This document shows, piece by piece, positions 58,478 through 64,000 of a stretch of 64,000 bases of DNA (position 1 is its first letter; every line of letters begins with the position of its first letter). Source of the stretch: Nitrosophilus kaiyonis (GTDB lineage Bacteria; Campylobacterota; Campylobacteria; Campylobacterales; Nitratiruptoraceae); the NCBI RefSeq assembly GCF_027943725.1, contig NZ_AP025696.1, forward strand, positions 721,501 through 785,500. The letters run 5' to 3'. The notes below the pieces were generated by a model that was not told the origin of the DNA, did no database searches, and saw nothing but the letters and a program-made list of their open reading frames with translations. Both the position numbers and the translations under genes were made by a program.

Positions 58478-59710
58478 TTAACCTTTTAAATATTCTTCCC
58501 ACCATTTTAAAAGTTTTCTTCTTTCCTCTAAAAAATCGCTTCTTAAATAGCTTTGTGTAACTTTATTTCCTATGTTATGGTGCAGTTGTGCCTCTATTGC
58601 TTCAAAGCTAAATTTATGCTCTTTTTGCCTTTCTAATGCAATAGTTTCAAAGCTGCTTCTAAAGCCATGTAAGTCCTGCTGAGGTTCGTTTAAATCTATT
58701 TTTAGGGTTTTTCTTAAAGTATTACTTGAAATTGGCTTGTAAATACTGATAGGGCTGCAAAAAACAATATCGCTATAATTATTTAATTTCGCAGCTTCTT
58801 TTAGTACCTTTTTTATTTCATCAGTTATAGGAATACGAAAAGGCTCTTTTTTCGTTTTCATTGCTTCAGCTGGATATATTATTACCTTCTTATCAAAATC
58901 AATATAGCTCCATTTTAAATTGGATACATTCCCAAATCTAACCGCAGTTAGTGCCAAATATTGAAGAGGCAAAGATATATAAGGATTTTTCAAAGAGATT
59001 ATCTTTTTATAAATCGTTTTTATCCTGTCATCGGTTATAGCTTTTAATTTAATTGGCTTGTGCTTTGGTATTACTTTATCAATATCTATCTTGCTGGCTG
59101 GATTGCTTTGTATAAAATCGTTATGGATAGCAAAATCAAAAAGATTGTTAATAATCCTAAAAACTTCTCTTGCTTTATAGGTTTTATCATTGCTTCTATA
59201 ATCATTTGGAAGTTTTGTTTTATATGTATTTTTGACTATTTTTAAAATATCCTCTTTATTAATTTCATCTATTGGTAAATTTCCTATAAAAGGGATGATG
59301 TAGTTATTAAATGTACCAATATAATTTTTCTTTAATCTTGCTTCACTTACCTCTTTTGCTTTATGCTCAATGAATTTATCTATTACATATTTGCAGCTCT
59401 TTTTATTGGCTTGCAATTGCTGTTTTATTCTTTGCTCTTTTTTATGTCTGTTTGGATCTATTCCTTGTCTTATCATCTCTTTTAGTTCATATTTTATTTT
59501 TCTTGCTTGTGATAGAGTTATTTGGGGATATTCTCCAATAGTGTAGGTATTTCTTTTTCCTAAGTAACTATAATCTAATCTAAAAATTTTTTTGCCATTA
59601 CTTTTTATAAGGATATAGAGGTTTTCACCATCAATTAATTTATAATTTTTTTCTTTTGGCTTTGCATTCTTAATCTGCAAATCATTAAGAGCATTTATCT
59701 TTTTTGGCAT
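58478..59710 (-). CDS. int: P4-type tyrosine integrase
   Basis: 410 aa. N-terminal DUF4102 arm-binding domain (LNDLQIKNAKPKEKNYKLIDGENLYILIK, about 5-33), core-binding domain, and catalytic domain with Arg in TAVRFGNVSNLKW, H-x-x-R in LHGFRSSFETIA, and the catalytic Tyr in TQSYLRSDFLEE. Reads toward the element and lies next to the right attachment site. It should catalyse exchange at the tRNA-Leu end. Confidence 0.96.
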   Translation of the reverse strand: MPKKINALNDLQIKNAKPKEKNYKLIDGENLYILIKSNGKKIFRLDYSYLGKRNTYTIGEYPQITLSQARKIKYELKEMIRQGIDPNRHKKEQRIKQQLQANKKSCKYVIDKFIEHKAKEVSEARLKKNYIGTFNNYIIPFIGNLPIDEINKEDILKIVKNTYKTKLPNDYRSNDKTYKAREVFRIINNLFDFAIHNDFIQSNPASKIDIDKVIPKHKPIKLKAITDDRIKTIYKKIISLKNPYISLPLQYLALTAVRFGNVSNLKWSYIDFDKKVIIYPAEAMKTKKEPFRIPITDEIKKVLKEAAKLNNYSDIVFCSPISIYKPISSNTLRKTLKIDLNEPQQDLHGFRSSFETIALERQKEHKFSFEAIEAQLHHNIGNKVTQSYLRSDFLEERRKLLKWWEEYLKG

Positions 59711-59737
59711 TAGTTACCTCGCTTATTTTTTATCGCG

Positions 59738-59769
59738 TACCGAAATTTTGTACCGCATAATGTACCGCA
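59738..59769. repeat. Right TACCGCA arm repeats
   Basis: TACCGAA at 59738, TACCGCA at 59751 and 59763, spaced 13 and 12 bp. They mirror the left pair at 51351 and 51363. Confidence 0.6.
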
Positions 59770-60156
59770 TAAAAATTTTACTTATAATAAACTTAAATAA
59801 ACCACAATAGTTTAAAAGTACCATAAAATAGGAATTATAAAGGGGTAAAATATCCTTAAGGAAACTTAGATAAACCTTAATTCGGTGCGTCTCTCCCGCA
59901 CCACTGAAATTTTAAATTTATCCTCTCTTTATTAGTTATAAGCTTGTAAAATATTTTAATCTTCAAAAAATATAGCAATAGCATAAAAATAATTTCTTTT
60001 AGTTTATATATCTTTAATTTAATGTGTATTAATTATTTCTTTCAAAACCGCAATATTTTTCAATCAATAAAGTTTTTATATAATAAAAAGCTTATAAAAA
60101 TTTTTCATAAATATCATCAATTTATATTATGGTAGAATATTTTTAAAGGAAAATAT
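59770..60156. other. Right end of element and spacer before MBL gene
   Basis: The rest of the element's right end runs to the attachment site, then an AT-rich spacer. No gene is supported. The MBL gene promoter probably lies in the last 100 bp. Confidence 0.6.
59890..59903 (+). repeat. Attachment site, right
   Basis: TCTCTCCCGCACCA, identical to the end of tRNA-Leu. The base before differs (G here, C in the tRNA). Confidence 0.9.
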
Positions 60157-60885
60157 ATGAAACTTTCTGCAATAAAATTTTATATTCCCTTTGACAATTA
60201 TAGTTATAAAGATGATTTTCAATCATTATGGGGCTTTTCATGCTTTATAAATATTTTGAAAAAAAATATACTTTTTGATACAGGAAGCAATGGTAGAGTT
60301 TTATTAAAAAACATTAAAAAATTAGGACTCAATTTAAAAGATGTATCATTGCTGTTTTTATCTCATCCTCATTGGGACCATATTGGTGGATTGGATACAG
60401 TTTTGGAAGAAAATAGTGATTTAACAATAGTGCTTCCGGAGTCGTTTTCTAAAAAATTGATAGATGATTTAAAATCAATGGCTAAAGAGGTAATAGTTGT
60501 TGGAAGTCACCCTTTACAGATAGAAAATGGAATATATTCAACTGGCTCAATGGGAGAAATTGGTGAAGAGTCTATGATAATTGATACTATTGATGGAGGT
60601 GTTTTGGTAGTTGGATGTTCTCATCCTGGTATTGTTAATATTGTAAAAAGAGCAATAAATATTATCAATAAAGAGATTGTTTATGTAATAGGTGGCTTTC
60701 ATTTATATAATGAGAGTTTGGCTCATATTGAAAAAATAGCTGAAGAGCTAAAAAGTTTAGGAGTTAAGTATATTACTCCAACACACTGCAGTGGTGAAAC
60801 AGCTATAAAAATATTTGAGAAAAAGTTTGGAAAAAATTTTATTTTAGGTGGAGCAGGAAGATATATAGAGTTAGGGCACCTTTAA
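60157..60885 (+). CDS. MBL-fold metallohydrolase
   Basis: 242 aa. The HxHxDH motif LSHPHWDHIGG is present, preceded by LFDTGSNGRVL; CSHPGIVN and GGFHLYNES supply further metal histidines, and THCSGETAI a later one. The pattern resembles the family that includes 7,8-dihydropterin synthase-like proteins. Substrate unknown. Ribosome site AAAGGA. Overlaps the CYTH-CHAD gene end by 4 bases. Confidence 0.85.
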   Translation: MKLSAIKFYIPFDNYSYKDDFQSLWGFSCFINILKKNILFDTGSNGRVLLKNIKKLGLNLKDVSLLFLSHPHWDHIGGLDTVLEENSDLTIVLPESFSKKLIDDLKSMAKEVIVVGSHPLQIENGIYSTGSMGEIGEESMIIDTIDGGVLVVGCSHPGIVNIVKRAINIINKEIVYVIGGFHLYNESLAHIEKIAEELKSLGVKYITPTHCSGETAIKIFEKKFGKNFILGGAGRYIELGHL

Positions 60886-62261
60886 AATATGATAGAGTTT
60901 TTTAGATATTTTTTTAAATTTTTATACTTTTTGAAAAAAAGTTTTTTATTTATGATTTTTTCATCTTCTAATCTAATTGTAATATCTTCAATAATTTTAT
61001 TTTCATTTTGAAAAGCTGTATTGGCTATTTCATTTAGAAGTTTTATTCCTGTTTCGATATCTTGAAGAGAGCCCAATATATCTTGTATATTTTTTGTCTT
61101 TTTTATAAGATTTTCAATCTCTTTTATATTGTAAAAATGGCTAAAAGCTTCTAAAAGGTATCTAAATTTTTTAAATTCAATTCTTAGTTTATGAAATTCA
61201 TCTGCTGGACTATTTTGATTTAATTTTTTTGTAATATCAAATATTTTAGAAATCTTTTTTTCTATAATATTATAAGATGAAATTATTATTGGGACATTAC
61301 TATTTTGATTATAAAAAGACTCTTTTTGCATGTTAGAATAGATCTCTTTTAATTTTTCAAATTCATCACTTTTTAATAGATTTTTAATTTTATTGGTTTC
61401 TTCTAATAGTAGATTTTCTAAATATTTTTTTAAATCTTTTGGAATTGATATTTTATATTTAAAAAAGTTTTCTTTTAAAACATCAATATCTCTTTTTTTA
61501 TTGCTTTTTTGCATAAAATTTTTGAAAAAACTTGAAAAGTTTTTATTTTCTTCTTCATTTAAATATTTTTTATACTCTTTTAGAAATACTCTTGTTTTTC
61601 TTAAATTAACTCTTATCTTATGAATATGTTCTGGATCATTATCTTCTAAAAATTTTTTTTGATAATAGATAATATTCCTATTAAATGAATGAAACAGAGT
61701 TTTTAAAGAGTCTTTTGTTGAACAAAGAGGATCAATTAATTCCACTTCTAATATATTATTACAATTTTTTGATGGAATTTTTTTATTTTTTGCTAATGAA
61801 AAATTTGAAAATTCTCTATTTTCTGTAACATCTTCAATTAGAAAATCTTTAAATCTTTTATCAATTCTAAATTTATTTGCACTTTTTTTATTTTTAAATT
61901 CAACCTCTAAAAAAAAGAGTCCCTTTAAATCTTTTTTAAAAATATCTAATTCGTAAGTAAAATTTTTTATTTTAAAAATATATCTAATTTTTTTTAGTTC
62001 TCCTATTTTTTTATAATTTTTTAGATATTGCAAAAACTCTTTTTTGTTTATATTTTTTTCATACTCTTTTCTAATAAGTCCAGATCCCTTTTTTGTTGTT
62101 AAAATATACTTTTTCCCATATTTTCTGATTCTAATAGGGGGATTTTTTGCAAGATAAATTTGCTTTATTTTGATTTTTTTATAAGGAATTTTATATTTTT
62201 TTAGAAAGTTTTTAATATTGAAAGGTTTTAGGAGAAATTTTTTTTCAATTTCTAAAGACAT
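60882..62261 (-). CDS. CYTH and CHAD domain protein
   Basis: 459 aa. N-terminal CYTH (triphosphate-tunnel) domain with MSLEIEKKFLL (ExExK motif) and a later FYELDIF-type segment. C-terminal CHAD domain with repeated helices HIHKIRVNLRKTRVFLKEYKK and DEFHKLRIEFKKFRYLLEAF, the His-Lys/Arg patches that bind polyphosphate. Role inferred: inorganic polyphosphate binding or hydrolysis. It follows rpsU copy 2, with a hairpin between. Confidence 0.88.
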   Translation of the reverse strand: MSLEIEKKFLLKPFNIKNFLKKYKIPYKKIKIKQIYLAKNPPIRIRKYGKKYILTTKKGSGLIRKEYEKNINKKEFLQYLKNYKKIGELKKIRYIFKIKNFTYELDIFKKDLKGLFFLEVEFKNKKSANKFRIDKRFKDFLIEDVTENREFSNFSLAKNKKIPSKNCNNILEVELIDPLCSTKDSLKTLFHSFNRNIIYYQKKFLEDNDPEHIHKIRVNLRKTRVFLKEYKKYLNEEENKNFSSFFKNFMQKSNKKRDIDVLKENFFKYKISIPKDLKKYLENLLLEETNKIKNLLKSDEFEKLKEIYSNMQKESFYNQNSNVPIIISSYNIIEKKISKIFDITKKLNQNSPADEFHKLRIEFKKFRYLLEAFSHFYNIKEIENLIKKTKNIQDILGSLQDIETGIKLLNEIANTAFQNENKIIEDITIRLEDEKIINKKLFFKKYKNLKKYLKNSIIF

Positions 62262-62268
62262 AAAGACC

Positions 62269-62318
62269 TCGGGCTTTTATGAATTCTAAGGCTAAATAAT
62301 TATAACATAAAAGCCCGA
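62269..62318. terminator. Hairpin between rpsU copy 2 and CYTH-CHAD gene
   Basis: TCGGGCTTTTATG (62269-62281) and CATAAAAGCCCGA (62306-62318), 13-bp arms with a 24-base loop. It could terminate rpsU; its right part reaches the GAGG ribosome site of the CHAD gene (62267-62270). Confidence 0.6.
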
Positions 62319-62324
62319 TATCTA

Positions 62325-62537
62325 TTAAAGTTTTGCTTCGTATCTTCTTAGCATCCAAAGTCTTCTTAAAGCTTTTTTTCTTGCTTTAATTTTTTCTTCT
62401 TTTCTTATCTCTGTAGGAGGTTTATAAAATCTTCTTGCTCTTGCCTCAGTAACTATTAGGTTTCTATCAACCTGTTTTTTAAATCTTCTATATGCTTCTT
62501 CAAAACTCTCATTAGGATTTACTACAATGCCTGGCAT
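62325..62537 (-). CDS. rpsU: 30S ribosomal protein S21 (copy 2)
   Basis: 70 aa with the same pattern as the copy at 10665-10877, including [20 protein letters not shown]. It differs in the first ten residues and in the C-terminal half ([27 protein letters not shown]). Ribosome site AAGGAGAC with an ATG start, rather than GTG. The bases after the stop (CCCGATATCTATTA) match those of the first copy. Confidence 0.93.
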   Translation of the reverse strand: MPGIVVNPNESFEEAYRRFKKQVDRNLIVTEARARRFYKPPTEIRKEEKIKARKKALRRLWMLRRYEAKL

Positions 62538-62631
62538 TTTAGTCTCCTTGTGAAAATTTGGATGAAATTATATCAAATTTAGTTAATTTATAAAAATATT
62601 GTTATAATTTTTAAAAAAATAGGGGAGGCTT

Positions 62632-63066
62632 ATGGAGTATTACAATTGGATTTTAGCATTTCATGTTATGAGTTTTATTAGTTGGATGGCTATGCTTTTT
62701 TATCTGCCAAGATTGTATGTTTATCATACAGAATTTAAAGATAATTATGATTTTGTAGAGGTTGTAAAAATTCAAGAAGAAAAGCTTTATAAATTTATAG
62801 GTATTCCAGCTTTTTGGGCTACAATATTAAGTGGAGGGGCTTTAATAGTTTTAAATCCTGCTCTTTTTAAAAGTGGAATATGGCTTCATATAAAACTTAC
62901 TGCAGTTATTTTTTTGATTTTATACCATTTAAGTTTGGGATATTTTAGAAAAAAACTTTTAAATGATGAATGTACAAAAAGCGGGAAATTTTTTAGAGTT
63001 TATAATGAAGTACCTACAATTTTAATGATAATAATAGTGATAATGGTTGTAATAAAACCTATATGA
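62632..63066 (+). CDS. hemJ: Protoporphyrinogen oxidase HemJ
   Basis: Oxidises protoporphyrinogen IX to protoporphyrin IX in the haem pathway. 144 aa, four transmembrane helices. The N-terminal WILAFHVMSFISWMAMLFYLPRL (His and aromatic-rich) and RVYNEVPTILM C-terminal segment match the HemJ family. A TATAAT box at 62603-62608 and AGGGGAGG ribosome site precede it. Stop overlaps the patatin start (ATGA). Confidence 0.93.
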   Translation: MEYYNWILAFHVMSFISWMAMLFYLPRLYVYHTEFKDNYDFVEVVKIQEEKLYKFIGIPAFWATILSGGALIVLNPALFKSGIWLHIKLTAVIFLILYHLSLGYFRKKLLNDECTKSGKFFRVYNEVPTILMIIIVIMVVIKPI

Positions 63067-63812
63067 AAAAAGCTTTGGTTTTAAGTGGGGGAGGGGCAAG
63101 ATGTATTGCTCAACTTGGATTTATTGAAGTTTTATATGAAAATGGAATTTTTTTTGATATTTTTAGTGGTTCTAGTGGTGGAGCAATAATTGCTGCATTT
63201 TTGGCAAAAGGATATAGACCAAAAGAGATATTTGAAATTTTAAAAGATATAGATTTTAAAAAATTTATAAAGTTTAACTTTTTTAAAAGATCAATTTTTT
63301 CTTTTAAAAATGCAGATAAACTTTTAGACTCATTTAATTTAGATGATTTTTCAAATCTTGAGAAAAAACTATATATTTGTGTAACTGATTATGATACTTA
63401 TGAAACTTTATATATAGATGGCGGAAAACTATCTCATTTTTTGCTTGCATCTTCTTCATTAATTCCAATCTTCGAGCCATATAATATAGATGGGAAATAT
63501 TATATAGATGGAGGATTTACAGATAATCTTCCAACAGCACCATGTCTAGATGCAGATTTTATATGTGCTATAAATGTTAACCCACCTATAAAAGTCAAAA
63601 ATAGTTTTTTTGGTAATTTTTATAAAGCCGGATATATAATGTTAAATAACAATATAAAATATTCAAAACAAAAAGCACATAAATATTTAGAATTTAAAGA
63701 GTGTGGCAATTTTAGTATTTTTGATATGAAAAATTTTGATAAGATATATGATATAGGTTTGAAAGAGGGCAAAAAAGAGATAGATTATTTTAAAAGGCTA
63801 TACAATGATTAA
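63063..63812 (+). CDS. Patatin-like phospholipase
   Basis: 249 aa. Oxyanion motif LSGGGARC, nucleophile GSSGG, and catalytic DGG in YYIDGGFTDN. Single-domain lipid acyl hydrolase, cytoplasmic by lack of signal. Overlaps hemJ by 4 bases and the next gene by 8. Confidence 0.92.
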   Translation: MKKALVLSGGGARCIAQLGFIEVLYENGIFFDIFSGSSGGAIIAAFLAKGYRPKEIFEILKDIDFKKFIKFNFFKRSIFSFKNADKLLDSFNLDDFSNLEKKLYICVTDYDTYETLYIDGGKLSHFLLASSSLIPIFEPYNIDGKYYIDGGFTDNLPTAPCLDADFICAINVNPPIKVKNSFFGNFYKAGYIMLNNNIKYSKQKAHKYLEFKECGNFSIFDMKNFDKIYDIGLKEGKKEIDYFKRLYND

Positions 63813-64000
63813 AAAAATGTGGGAGAAGTTTGTAGATAAGAAAATAATTCCTTATGTATTTACATGCTCTTCTCATCCAATGAGATTTCTAGAATTGTTA
63901 AAGGCAAATAAGGCTTTTGTTGATGGTCTTGACCCATCATATACAATACCAGGTTTTAAACTCTCAATTATTAGATTATATATTGTATATTTTGTGTTAT
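63805..64000 (+). CDS. Unknown protein, 3' part beyond window
   Basis: Open frame from the ATG at 63805, overlapping the patatin gene by 8 bases. About 65 residues are visible (MIKKMWEKFVDKKIIPYVFTCSSHPMRF at the start is split at residues 1-15 and 16-28), the last ones hydrophobic. Function not recognised. Confidence 0.55.
   Translation, partial: MIKKMWEKFVDKKIIPYVFTCSSHPMRFLELLKANKAFVDGLDPSYTIPGFKLSIIRLYIVYFVL

Larger units (their letters stand above)
51280..59903 (+). mobile_element. Satellite-like integrative element in tRNA-Leu
   Basis: An 8.6-kb unit bounded by the 14-bp direct repeat TCTCTCCCGCACCA (51280-51293 and 59890-59903). The integrase gene lies at the right end. Gene content: integrase, Phd/RelE, unknown 226-aa protein, AlpA regulator, unknown 89-aa protein, HTH protein, and a replication block (zinc-finger-like, Toprim, SF3 helicase). 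No head, tail, terminase or conjugation genes are seen. This matches phage satellites (P4, PICI) more than a plasmid or prophage. Whether it is mobile or packaged is not shown. Confidence 0.85.

Noticed and set aside
51294-59889. Integrated plasmid
   Set aside because: No partition or mobilisation genes; integrase, AlpA and att repeat fit a satellite better.

Overview
The window is AT-rich chromosomal DNA (by eye well below 35% G+C) from a member of the Campylobacterota (Epsilonproteobacteria). The gene set fits a respiratory, sulfur-oxidising, probably vent-associated chemolithotroph. Points behind this are NIF-type NifU/NifS placed as housekeeping Fe-S genes, a 12-haem c-type cytochrome, a di-haem cytochrome c peroxidase, CcoG (cbb3 oxidase maturation), a sulfide:quinone oxidoreductase plus a second flavoprotein of the same superfamily, a rhodanese, HemJ, and a Bpt leucyl-transferase. 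The genus cannot be fixed from the sequence alone.

Layout. 1-10.6 kb: a partial methyltransferase, the 12-haem cytochrome, and a giant CARDB-domain secreted protein paired with a fibronectin-III secreted protein. 10.6-25 kb: a first S21 gene, cytochrome c peroxidase, aldo/keto reductase, a DUF4139-like protein, a serine-recombinase-like protein with lost catalytic residues next to ccoG, the sulfur flavoproteins and rhodanese, a YgjP-type protease, pyrG, recJ and sqr. 25-29 kb: bpt, nifU, nifS and folE on the minus strand, with three consecutive spacers made of degenerate 7-9-mer repeats. 29-38.5 kb: housekeeping genes (tig-clpP-def-comM, yeiH/lysR, nnr, purN, thiG, thioredoxin). 38.5-49.2 kb: a candidate structured RNA, then a type I-B CRISPR-Cas locus (cas6-cas8b1-cas7-cas5-cas3-cas4-cas1-cas2). 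Its cas1 carries a one-base frameshift, and a 30-repeat array follows. 49.2-51.3 kb: a sodium:solute symporter and five tRNA genes (Pro, His, Arg, Arg, Leu).

51.28-59.90 kb is an 8.6-kb integrative element inserted in the 3' end of tRNA-Leu(TAG) and bounded by a 14-bp direct repeat. It encodes a P4-type integrase, an AlpA-like regulator, an HTH protein divergent from a replication operon (zinc-finger-like, Toprim and SF3 helicase parts on separate genes), a RelE/Phd toxin-antitoxin pair, small unknown proteins and an iteron-like cluster. It has no capsid, terminase or conjugation genes. This layout resembles phage satellites (P4/PICI-like) and is the most interesting unit in the window.

59.9-64 kb: an MBL-fold hydrolase, a CYTH-CHAD protein, a second S21 gene, hemJ, a patatin-like lipase and a partial unknown gene. 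The two rpsU copies share coding sequence and the bases just beyond their stop codons. All functions are inferred from motifs and family knowledge; no database search was run.
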